The translations under genes and the position numbers were made by a program. The notes beneath the pieces were generated by a model. The model saw nothing but the letters and a program-made list of their open reading frames with translations. It was not told where the DNA came from and did not search any database. A DNA stretch of 34,348 nt from a virus: the IMG/VR virus record IMGVR_UViG_3300005607_000033, positions 1 through 34,348 of that record; one strand, 5' to 3'. Positions 1 to 6,773 of this stretch are shown here, in pieces; the stretch's first letter is position 1; the number at the start of each line of letters is the position of its first letter.

Positions 1-2
1 CG

Positions 3-19
3 CACCGGGATCTCCTTTT
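3..19 (-). promoter_or_regulatory. Shine-Dalgarno site and GTG start pointing off the left edge
   Basis: On the minus strand an AAAAGGAGA sequence (positions 11-19) is followed after a canonical short spacer by GTG at 5-3. It should start a gene that leaves the window to the left, of which only the first codon is visible. The region up to the helicase start at 98 is therefore a divergent intergenic region of about 90 bp. I see no convincing sigma70 promoter in it. If the molecule is circular, this site would lie just upstream of the small-terminase candidate at the right edge (see findings). Confidence 0.45.
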
Positions 20-97
20 GTCGCCCCGTTTTTGCACAATCGGATGGGGCGCTCTTCGGTCGTCGTGGGGTCTTCTTGTCGTCGGAGAGCTTGCGGG

Positions 98-1402
98 ATG
101 CTGAACACCGTTCCCCTGTGGGCGCACCAGCGGGCCGAGATCGACGCCTCGTGGTCGGTCCCGGCCCGCGCGCGCCTGTGGGAGCCGCGGCTTGGCAAGA
201 CTCGTGTCTGCGCCGTCGAGATGCGCCGCCTCTGGGAGGGCGGCCACATCACGCGGTTCCTCGTGGCCTGCCCGAAGACGGTCGCCGGGGTCTGGCGGGA
301 CGAGCTCGCGCTGTGCTTCCCCGACGCGCAGGCGCTCGACCTCTCGGACGGCCGCGTGGCGGACCGGTTCGCGCGCCTGCGGCAGGCGACGACGTCGGGA
401 CCGGTCGTCGTGATCGTGAATTACGACGTCGTACACCGCGCGCTCATTCCGCTCCTGCAGTGGAAACCACAGTATATCGTCGCCGACGAGATGCACAGGC
501 TCAAATCTCCCGGCGCGAGGCGGTCACGTGCGATGCATCAGCTCGGGCGGGTCGCGCAGTACCGGCGCGGCCTGTCGGGAACGCCGGATCCGTCCGGGTG
601 GGCCGACTTCTACAGCGAATACAAGTATCTCGCTCCCGACATCTTCGGCACGACATATCGCGCTTTCTCGCTGCGGTACCTGATCCGCCACCCCGTGTAC
701 CGCTCGAAGGTCGTCGCGTACAAGAACGTGCCGGAACTTCGAGCGAAGGTGTTCAGCATCGCGTCCCGCGTCCGCCGGAGCGATGCCTGGGACGTGCCCG
801 AGGAGCACGTGGTCGAGCGCGACATCGAGCTCGTGCCCGACGAGGCGCGGATCGTGGACGAGGCGCGCCGCCAGCCGTACTCGACGCGGCTCGAAGCGCT
901 CCTGCGGCTCCAGCAGGCGACCGCCTCGGTGAAGGCACCGTATGTTGCGGCGGAGCTGGAGGAGATCCTGGAGGCAGGGAAGTCGGCCGTCGTGTTCACA
1001 CGGTTCCGCGAGGAGCTGGCGCGGATCGAGGGCGAGATCCGGCGCGAGCACCCGGACGTGCCGCTTTTCATTCTGCACGGGGACACGCCCGCATCGGAGC
1101 GCGAGGTGATCCGGAGGGAATTCTCGAAGACGAGCGGGCCGCCCGTGGTGCTCGTGGCGCAGATCGCGACGGGCTCGCTCGGCATCTCGCTGCGGCGCGC
1201 AGAGTTCGCGATCTTCAGCTCGCTCGACTGGTCATACGAGACATTCAAGCAAGCGAAGGACCGCGTGTGGTCTCCAGATCGTCCGAGCACGCTGATCTAC
1301 CTGCTGGCGAAGGGGACGCCGGATCGGCTCGTGCTGGAGACGGTGCAGAGGAAACAGGATCTGTCGGAGGCGTTCCTTGACTCGATCAAGTGGACACCAT
1401 AG
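98..1402 (+). CDS. SNF2-like superfamily 2 DNA helicase/translocase
   Basis: A 434-residue superfamily 2 ATPase of the phage SNF2/DEAD-like type, expected to move on or unwind DNA during replication or recombination. Visible motifs: a Q-motif-like LWAHQ near residue 7; motif I WEPRLGKT at 28-35; motif II as DEMH instead of DEAH; motif III-like SGTPDP; and in the second RecA lobe VVFTRF, ILHGDT, and a degenerate motif VI region QAKDRVW. The usual arginine-finger pattern QxxxRxxR is thus altered. The ATG at 98 is chosen because the family signature begins right after it and GGAG lies upstream; an in-frame ATG at 32 would add 22 residues without family character. It is the first gene of the plus-strand replication arm. 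In other phages such helicases often travel with VRR-NUC nucleases, and one is present at 6387. The family call is solid; the exact DNA substrate is unknown. Confidence 0.85.
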   Translation: MLNTVPLWAHQRAEIDASWSVPARARLWEPRLGKTRVCAVEMRRLWEGGHITRFLVACPKTVAGVWRDELALCFPDAQALDLSDGRVADRFARLRQATTSGPVVVIVNYDVVHRALIPLLQWKPQYIVADEMHRLKSPGARRSRAMHQLGRVAQYRRGLSGTPDPSGWADFYSEYKYLAPDIFGTTYRAFSLRYLIRHPVYRSKVVAYKNVPELRAKVFSIASRVRRSDAWDVPEEHVVERDIELVPDEARIVDEARRQPYSTRLEALLRLQQATASVKAPYVAAELEEILEAGKSAVVFTRFREELARIEGEIRREHPDVPLFILHGDTPASEREVIRREFSKTSGPPVVLVAQIATGSLGISLRRAEFAIFSSLDWSYETFKQAKDRVWSPDRPSTLIYLLAKGTPDRLVLETVQRKQDLSEAFLDSIKWTP

Positions 1403-1424
1403 ATAAGGGAGCGGTGAAGCAGAA

Positions 1425-3662
1425 GTGACTGACGAGATCCGCGTTGGGGGCGAGGGCCCGGTCCCGGCCGAGGCCGCGGTAGTCGGGCAAAGCCCAGGCC
1501 GCGTCGAGGCGATCCACCGCCGCCCCTTCGTGGGGCCGAGCGGCCAGCTCCTGGACGAGGCGCTCGCGGCGTGCGGGCTCGACCGCCGAGCGCTCTACGT
1601 GACGAACGCGGTCTCGGTCTACCTGCCCGGAAATCCGCCTCCGGAGCGCGACCTCATCGCGGCCGAGCGGCCTCGGCTCATCGAAGAACTGCACAAGGTC
1701 CATCCCCGCGTCGTGCTGGCGCTCGGCGACGTGGCGCTCCGGGTTCTCACAGGGATGGGGAGGATCACCGACCGCCGCGGCCAGGAGCTGCCGATCCACC
1801 GAGACTACGGGCTCGACGCCGTGGTCGTGCCGACCTATCACCCGGCCGCCGTGCTCAGGGACATGCGGCTTCGGCCCCGCTTTGTGGAAGACGTGGCCGC
1901 GTTCGCGCGGGCGCTCCGGCGCGGCTACACCGAGATCCCGATCTCCTACGAGATCAACCCTCCGTTCGCCGCTCGGTCCGTGCTGTACGTGGACGTGGAG
2001 ACGCGCGCGGGCGAGCTCTGCCTGATCGGTCTCAAACCCCCGGGCGAGCCGTGCGCTCTTTACACGCCCGAGGGGTTCGACATCGCGGTGCAGAGGCTCC
2101 GGGAGGCGCTCGTCCTCTTTGCGTGGAACGCGCAGTTCGATCTCCTGGAGCTGCGGCGTCATTTCGGCGACCGTCTGCGCGACATGACGTGGCCCGTGGG
2201 CGATCCCATGTTCATGGTCTACTTGCTCGATGAGGAGGGGCGGCAGGACCTCAAGTCCGTCGTCATGCAGCGTCTCGGGGTCGCGCCCTGGGAGCGCGGG
2301 ATCCGACAGAAGCTCATGCGGGGGGAGATCGAGCAGGGGCCGGAGCTGTGGGAGTACAACGCGCGCGACCTGACATACATGGAGGCCGTGCACCGCCTTC
2401 TGGAGGCCGAGCTCCAAGATCTCCCGGCCTGGCGTGTGTACGAGCAGGTGCTGTGCCCGGCCACGTGGCTGTGCCTCCACATGCGGGAACGCGGTCTCTA
2501 CGTGTCGCTGGAGGCCATCGCCGAGGCGCGGCTCCAGCTCGGCGCCGCGCGCGAGGAGGCGCGGGCTCGGATCCGGCGCCACCTCGGGGATGTCAATCCG
2601 CACTCGCCCAAGCAGCTCGCATACGCGCTCTACACGCGGCTCGGGCTTCCGGCGGCGGACTGGACGGCGCACGGGTTCCCGTCGACGGCCGAGCTCGCGC
2701 TGCGGCGGATCCAGGACCACCACCCGGTCATACAGGACATCCTCGCTTTCCGCGAGGCCGAGAAGCTCCTGGAGTTCGTCGAGGCTTATCAGGACCTTCG
2801 CGACGAGGCGGGCCGGATCCATCCGAACACGACGCTGACATTCACGGTGACCGGACGCACAAGCGCGCGCGAGCCCAACATCCAGCAGATCCCGCGGGAT
2901 CCCCGTGTGCGCCGGATTATCGCGGCGCCCCCGGGGAAGCTCCTGGTGTCTGCCGACTACAGCCAGCTGGAGCTCCGGGTCTGCGCGTTCGTCTCTCGCG
3001 AGCCAGTCATGCTCGACGCCTACCGTCGGGGGCTGGACCTGCACACGCTCATGGCTTCGCGCATTACGGGGAAGCCCGAAAGCGAGGTCACAGCCGAGGA
3101 TCGATACCGCGCGAAGCCTGTGAACTTCGGGTTCTTATACTGCGCCGAGCCCGAGACATATCGCGAGCAGCTCCTGAAGCAATGGGGTCTCTCGATCTCA
3201 GCGGAGGACGCGCAGGCGGCGTATGACATGTTTCACTCGACCTACGCGGGCATTCTGCCGTGGTACGAGCGCGTGTACGCGCAGCTCCGGAAGGACGGCT
3301 ACGTCGAGACGGTATTCGGGAGACGCCGACGGCTTCCCAACATCATGAGCGAGAAGACCGACATGCGGCTCCAGGCTCTCCGCCAGGGCGTGAACTTCCT
3401 CGTGCAGTCGACGGCGAGCGACCTCATGCTCATCGCCGCGACGCGCATGGACGAGTGCAGTCTTCCTGTCTGTGCGTACATTCACGACGCCGTCCTCCTG
3501 GAGGTCGAGGCCGACCGTGCGCAGGAGGTCGCGGAGGCCGTGCGCCGCATCATGGAGGACGAGGTTGTGGAGTTCGTGTGGGATCAGTTTGGCGTGGAAT
3601 GGGACGTGCCGCTCGTGGCCGAGATCGAGATTTCGCGGGCCTGGGGCGAGAAAGGAGCTTGA
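1425..3662 (+). CDS. Family A DNA polymerase with N-terminal uracil-DNA-glycosylase-like domain and 3'-5' exonuclease
   Basis: A 745-residue replicative polymerase starting at GTG 1425. Residues about 8-165 have the family 4/5 UDG fold pattern: VGQSPG at 20-25, RPFVG, a TNAV strand, and HPAAVLR with H139. The Fe-S cysteines of family 4 UDG are not visible. Residues about 185-330 form the proofreading domain: Exo I D190-x-E192, Exo II D239 in WNAQFD, Exo III Y311-x3-D315. The polymerase domain has motif A DYSQLELR (D511), motif B with R560, K564, F568 and Y572, and motif C as HDA (H687, D688) instead of the usual HDE. Phe at 568 is the residue associated with discrimination against dideoxynucleotides in Pol I. 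There is no 5'-3' flap nuclease domain. A UDG-like domain fused to Pol A is known from some phages (SPO1-type). The -35 of a candidate promoter overlaps the stop codon. Confidence 0.93.
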   Translation: MTDEIRVGGEGPVPAEAAVVGQSPGRVEAIHRRPFVGPSGQLLDEALAACGLDRRALYVTNAVSVYLPGNPPPERDLIAAERPRLIEELHKVHPRVVLALGDVALRVLTGMGRITDRRGQELPIHRDYGLDAVVVPTYHPAAVLRDMRLRPRFVEDVAAFARALRRGYTEIPISYEINPPFAARSVLYVDVETRAGELCLIGLKPPGEPCALYTPEGFDIAVQRLREALVLFAWNAQFDLLELRRHFGDRLRDMTWPVGDPMFMVYLLDEEGRQDLKSVVMQRLGVAPWERGIRQKLMRGEIEQGPELWEYNARDLTYMEAVHRLLEAELQDLPAWRVYEQVLCPATWLCLHMRERGLYVSLEAIAEARLQLGAAREEARARIRRHLGDVNPHSPKQLAYALYTRLGLPAADWTAHGFPSTAELALRRIQDHHPVIQDILAFREAEKLLEFVEAYQDLRDEAGRIHPNTTLTFTVTGRTSAREPNIQQIPRDPRVRRIIAAPPGKLLVSADYSQLELRVCAFVSREPVMLDAYRRGLDLHTLMASRITGKPESEVTAEDRYRAKPVNFGFLYCAEPETYREQLLKQWGLSISAEDAQAAYDMFHSTYAGILPWYERVYAQLRKDGYVETVFGRRRRLPNIMSEKTDMRLQALRQGVNFLVQSTASDLMLIAATRMDECSLPVCAYIHDAVLLEVEADRAQEVAEAVRRIMEDEVVEFVWDQFGVEWDVPLVAEIEISRAWGEKGA

Positions 3663-3687
3663 CACTGGCGGCCGAATGTGCAATAGT
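3659..3687 (+). promoter_or_regulatory. Candidate sigma70 promoter for the nuclease-to-lower replication genes
   Basis: A perfect TTGACA at 3659-3664 overlaps the polymerase stop codon. A 17-bp spacer follows, then AATAGT at 3682-3687, preceded by TG at 3679-3680 (extended -10 pattern). Transcription would start near 3694, just before the GGAGAGGAGG ribosome site and the ATG at 3713. It would let the nuclease/ATPase/SSB genes be expressed apart from the polymerase. The -10 is imperfect and activity is inferred. Confidence 0.45.
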
Positions 3688-3712
3688 GGTGCGGAGAGGA
3701 GGCGAAACGGGA

Positions 3713-4726
3713 ATGGGAGAGCTGAGAGAGATCCGGATGCACGAGCTGGCCACGTTCCGTCGGTGCCCGAAGAAGTACGAGTATGCGTTCGTACGCAATT
3801 GGGAGCCGCTGGTCCCGCCCGAGGTCGTGCGGATCGGCGACTACGTTCACCAGTTCCTTGCGCACGCAGTCGCGTCAGACGCGCGCCCTCAGCCTGTCCC
3901 CCGAAGGGAGGACGAGGACGCCTTCGCGATGGCGGAGGACATCGTGACGCGCTATGTGCAGCACGTAGGTCTCCCTCCAGCGGGCGACGTGATTGCGGTC
4001 GAGGAGGACTACTCTCGGGAGATCTCAGAGCTTGGCGTGACGGTCGCGTTCAAGCCCGACCTCGTGTACTGGGACGAGGCGAGGACACGGTTCGTGATTC
4101 GGGACTACAAGACGGTCGATCAGATTCCACGGGAGCGGACGGAGGACGAGCTCGATCTCCAGCCGCTCGTGTACCTCTGGGGGATGAGGCCCTATCTCAA
4201 TTTGATGGCTATGCTGATCGGGCGGCGACCGGGGACCTGCTCGATTCTCTGGGAGTACGAGTTCCTGCGGCGCGCAGTCCCGCGCGATCCCGACGTGACG
4301 CGCGACGGCCGGGTCTCCCGCGCGCGCATTACGACGACCCGAGAGCGCTACGAGGCGGCGGTTCGGAGGGCCGGAGCGGACCCGGCCGAGTACGCGGACA
4401 TCCTCGATTCCCTGCCTCGCGAGGCGGACTACTTCGGCCGCGAGCGCATCCTGCTGACGCCGGAGGAGCTCGACCGCGCGGAGTCCGAGATCCTGGACTC
4501 TCTGCGGCTCCTGCTCCTGGCCGACCGCCATGACCTGTTTCCGAGGAACCCGATCAAGACGGGCGGGGAGCGGTGCGCGGGGTGTCCGTACTTCCAGCTG
4601 TGCAAGGCGGAGCTTCTGTTAGGACGCGAAGAGAACGAGCAGGCAATTCGCGCGATGGGATACAAGAAGAGAGGAGTCGATGAGGAGGAGGTGACAGCGG
4701 ATGAAGCTGCGAGTGCGTTTGACTAA
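3713..4726 (+). CDS. Cas4/RecB-like PD-(D/E)XK nuclease with Fe-S cluster motif
   Basis: A 337-residue nuclease of the PDDEXK_1/Cas4-AddB type. The N-terminus carries FRRCPKKY with C18. The core has H46 (after RIGDY), D116 in AFKPD and the D131-Y-K133 catalytic motif. The C-terminus has C288-x2-C291-x5-C297. One N-terminal and three C-terminal cysteines are the pattern that holds a 4Fe-4S cluster in Cas4 and AddB. Such enzymes degrade or trim DNA ends with single strands as substrate; in phages they accompany recombination genes. The start is set by GGAGAGGAGGCG upstream of ATG 3713; the reading frame is open further upstream but that part is only antiregister of the polymerase. The gene overlaps the next one by 26 bp. 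There are no cas1/cas2 genes here, so a CRISPR adaptation role is not indicated. Confidence 0.85.
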   Translation: MGELREIRMHELATFRRCPKKYEYAFVRNWEPLVPPEVVRIGDYVHQFLAHAVASDARPQPVPRREDEDAFAMAEDIVTRYVQHVGLPPAGDVIAVEEDYSREISELGVTVAFKPDLVYWDEARTRFVIRDYKTVDQIPRERTEDELDLQPLVYLWGMRPYLNLMAMLIGRRPGTCSILWEYEFLRRAVPRDPDVTRDGRVSRARITTTRERYEAAVRRAGADPAEYADILDSLPREADYFGRERILLTPEELDRAESEILDSLRLLLLADRHDLFPRNPIKTGGERCAGCPYFQLCKAELLLGREENEQAIRAMGYKKRGVDEEEVTADEAASAFD

Positions 4727-4901
4727 CGGAGAGGATGTGCATGGGGACGAGCTCCGGCCGGACGAGAGCGGGCAGTACCGCGTGCTGTACCGGAACGACG
4801 TGGGAGTCGTCCGCATCCTGCGGCCGGACGAGATTGCGTACGTGGCGCCGATCCCGCACTCGACCCCGGACTCGCCGCACCCGGTGAGAGGAGGCGAGTG
4901 A
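4701..4901 (+). CDS. Small conserved-looking protein of unknown function (66 aa)
   Basis: A 66-residue acidic protein that starts inside the end of the nuclease gene with GAGGAGGAGG just upstream. The sequence alternates short beta-prone stretches (KLRVRLT, YRVLYRN, VGVVRIL, EIAYVAP), which suggests a small beta-barrel or SH3-like fold, and ends in a Pro/Ser tail. I do not recognise a family. Position between a nuclease and a recombination ATPase, with overlaps on both sides, suggests it is co-translated with them and may be an accessory factor. The strong ribosome site and tight packing are the main reasons to accept it as real. Confidence 0.6.
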   Translation: MKLRVRLTNGEDVHGDELRPDESGQYRVLYRNDVGVVRILRPDEIAYVAPIPHSTPDSPHPVRGGE

Positions 4902-4903
4902 CC

Positions 4904-5746
4904 ATGGCGAAGGGGAACGGGACCGAGAAGATCCTGCTCATCGACACGGAGCGGGGGGCGGGCGGATTCAAGTCGCTCGCGCACGTGACGATCCTCGACG
5001 CCTCGCCGGACACCAAGCAGACAGCCGCCGAGAAGGTCGAGGCTGTCCTGTGGGCGCTCCTCGACCATCCCGAGAAGCTGCAGGGCTATTCGCTTCTCGT
5101 CTTAGACACGATCTCGTCTCTCTCGACCCTCGTTCGCCACGATCTGATGGGCGACGGAAAGCTCGGCATCTGGCAGAACCGGGGCGTGTATAGGGCCGAT
5201 ACGCGGTCGGAGTACCGCGCCACGGCCGACATGGTGAGCCGGATGCTCCAGCATTTCCGGAGGCTCCCCATCGCGACCGTGTTCGTCGCGCACGAGGAGG
5301 AGCGGCTCGACCCCGCGGGCGTCTTGAAGCGCGGCCCGGCGCTGAGCCCCGCTCTGCTCAAGGATGTGGTAGGCTGGAGCCACGTTCTCGCCCACCTCGG
5401 GCAGACGACGCACGCCGTGACGCTCCCGAATGGACGCGAGATCCCGGCCGGGACGAGGCGGCTCAGAGTGGAGCCGGACAACCGCTACATGGCGAAGGCC
5501 AGGAGGAGAGTCGACCTGCCGCCGCTCCCGCCCGTCATCCTGGAGCCGACGCTTCGGGACCTGCGGGAGATTTTAGACGGCACGGGCGAGCCCTACCCGT
5601 GGGCGACCCTGTACGGCCCGCCGGGGGTCGGGAAGACCAGCCTCGTCGTGGGCGCAACCTATGCGCGGCGCTCCGCCGAGGCCGAGGAGGCAGTCGCGAA
5701 GCAGGAAGTGACGGACCGCGTGCGCGGGGAAAGAGGTGAGACGTAG
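4904..5746 (+). CDS. RecA-like (Sak4/AAA_24-type) ATPase with circularly permuted P-loop
   Basis: A 280-residue P-loop ATPase whose motifs occur in permuted order. The protein opens with KILLIDTERG (DTE at 14-16), which in Sak4/AAA_24 proteins is the second strand, after the P-loop. Walker B LLVLD with D68 follows, then the sensor-type strand TVFVAH (H130), then NRYMAKARR and a proline-rich stretch typical of the normal C-terminal part. Only after that comes Walker A, GPPGVGKT at 238-245, with the helix SLVVGATYARR and a charged tail. No other Walker A exists at the N-terminus and no second Walker B follows the C-terminal P-loop. The simplest reading is a circular permutation that keeps the fold. 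ATG 4904 is preferred over GTG 4898 because GAGAGGAGG lies nine bases before it. The gene lies among SSB-like and nuclease genes, so a role in single-strand annealing or recombination is likely. Family: confident; permutation: seen directly; activity: inferred. Confidence 0.85.
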   Translation: MAKGNGTEKILLIDTERGAGGFKSLAHVTILDASPDTKQTAAEKVEAVLWALLDHPEKLQGYSLLVLDTISSLSTLVRHDLMGDGKLGIWQNRGVYRADTRSEYRATADMVSRMLQHFRRLPIATVFVAHEEERLDPAGVLKRGPALSPALLKDVVGWSHVLAHLGQTTHAVTLPNGREIPAGTRRLRVEPDNRYMAKARRRVDLPPLPPVILEPTLRDLREILDGTGEPYPWATLYGPPGVGKTSLVVGATYARRSAEAEEAVAKQEVTDRVRGERGET

Positions 5747-5988
5747 TGGCGCAGTACAGCGTGGAGCGGAGCTACGACGTGGCGGGCGCCTGGGACGTGT
5801 TCGACGTGAGCGGAGGTGGTCGCAACAGGGTCGCCACGTTCTACAGCCCCGACGCGAGGGCGAGAGCGGAAGAGTACGTTGCAATGGTGCCTCACGTCGA
5901 AACATGGAAAGCAGCTCTCGGGAAGCTAGAGAGCGATGTACAGGACATCGAAAAGATCCTCGGAGAGGAGGAAGGGAAGAATGGCTAA
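5746..5988 (+). CDS. Small protein of unknown function between ATPase and SSB-like gene (80 aa)
   Basis: An 80-residue protein starting with GTG that overlaps the ATPase stop codon by one base (TAGTG), a translational-coupling arrangement. The first half looks beta-rich (YSVERSYDVAG, WDVFDVSGGG, RVATFYS), the second half is helical and charged (ARAEEYVAMV, ETWKAALGKLESDVQDIEKILGE). I do not recognise a family. The overlap at both ends (it runs 8 bp into the SSB-like gene) argues that it belongs to the recombination cluster. A partner or loader of the ATPase is a guess from position only. Confidence 0.6.
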   Translation: MAQYSVERSYDVAGAWDVFDVSGGGRNRVATFYSPDARARAEEYVAMVPHVETWKAALGKLESDVQDIEKILGEEEGKNG

Positions 5989-6406
5989 GCTCAAGGACAT
6001 TGTCGGAGGATCGCGGTTGCCGGACGGGGAGTACCTCGTCACCATCGTGAGCGTGACCGACGATGTAAGCCAGACCGGCCACGCCAAACTCACATTCAAG
6101 GCGGCCACGCAGGACGGCTCGACGGTCATCTGGTCGAGGTCCCTGCAGCCGCAGGCTTTGTGGAAGCTCGGTCGCGACCTGCTGGCGGCCGGGGTCGTCG
6201 ATGAGGACACGGAGATCTCGGACGATCCGGATCAGCGGGCGGTCGAGCTCGCCGACCTCGCGCACCAGCTCCAGCACGAGCAGGTGCGGATCTCGGTCAC
6301 GACCACGACGAACAAGGTCACGGGCCAGAGCGGGTCGGAGGTCTCCATCATCGGGCCCGCCGCGGTGAGAGCACAGAGCAGGGCCGATGCGCTCGCAAAT
6401 CTCTAA
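5981..6406 (+). CDS. DUF669/SSB-like single-strand DNA-binding protein
   Basis: A 141-residue protein starting MAKLKDIV with PDGEYLVTIVSV, the pattern of DUF669 proteins, which sit next to Sak4/AAA_24 ATPases in many phages and have an OB-fold-like SSB character. Alternating strands (AKLTFKAAT, STVIWSRSL, EQVRISVTTT, SEVSIIG) fit that fold. No acidic C-terminal tip of the classic SSB type is present; the protein ends ADALANL. The start at 5981 follows GGAGAGGAGGAAGGG; the frame is open upstream but the ribosome site decides. Its place directly downstream of the ATPase supports a shared job in covering and annealing single strands. Without a search the SSB function is an informed inference. 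Confidence 0.7.
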   Translation: MAKLKDIVGGSRLPDGEYLVTIVSVTDDVSQTGHAKLTFKAATQDGSTVIWSRSLQPQALWKLGRDLLAAGVVDEDTEISDDPDQRAVELADLAHQLQHEQVRISVTTTTNKVTGQSGSEVSIIGPAAVRAQSRADALANL

Positions 6407-6773
6407 GGGACCGACAGAGAGGTCCATTGTCGAGCGCCTCAAGCGCCGCTTGAGGGAGACGGGCAAGGTCGTCAAATTGCATGGGGGGCCCTACCAAGAG
6501 GCGGGGCTCCCCGACCTCCTCTACATTGAGAAGGGGTGCGCATACTGCATTGAGGTGAAGACGCACAGCGCGTTCAATCGTGAGAAGCACGGTCTCTCAG
6601 AGCTCCAGCACAAGCAACTCACGGGCTTCGCGCAGGCCGGAGCGGTCTGTACAGTGACGGATGGAGAAAGGTGGGTGCTTATCAATGAGAACGGCGAGTT
6701 TCGCGATCTGTCTCTTGACAACGATGATAATGCTGGTCCCGGTGCCGGGGGAGCCGAGCCCGCAGATCAGTGA
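6387..6773 (+). CDS. VRR-NUC domain nuclease
   Basis: A 128-residue PD-(D/E)XK enzyme of the VRR-NUC family. The active-site pattern is G40-L-P-D43, then E56-V-K58, followed by the family's LSELQHKQL and FAQAGAV segments. Standalone phage VRR-NUC proteins are thought to act as Holliday-junction or branch nucleases and are often found with SNF2 helicases, as here. It overlaps the SSB-like gene by 20 bp. The last about 30 residues lie beyond the folded core, are low in complexity (GPGAGGAEPADQ at the end), and overprint the start and signal peptide of the next gene in another frame. Confidence 0.82.
   Translation: MRSQISKGPTERSIVERLKRRLRETGKVVKLHGGPYQEAGLPDLLYIEKGCAYCIEVKTHSAFNREKHGLSELQHKQLTGFAQAGAVCTVTDGERWVLINENGEFRDLSLDNDDNAGPGAGGAEPADQ

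Noticed and set aside
3713-4726. Cas4 of a CRISPR adaptation module
   Set aside because: No cas1/cas2 or array in the window; the nuclease sits in a recombination operon.
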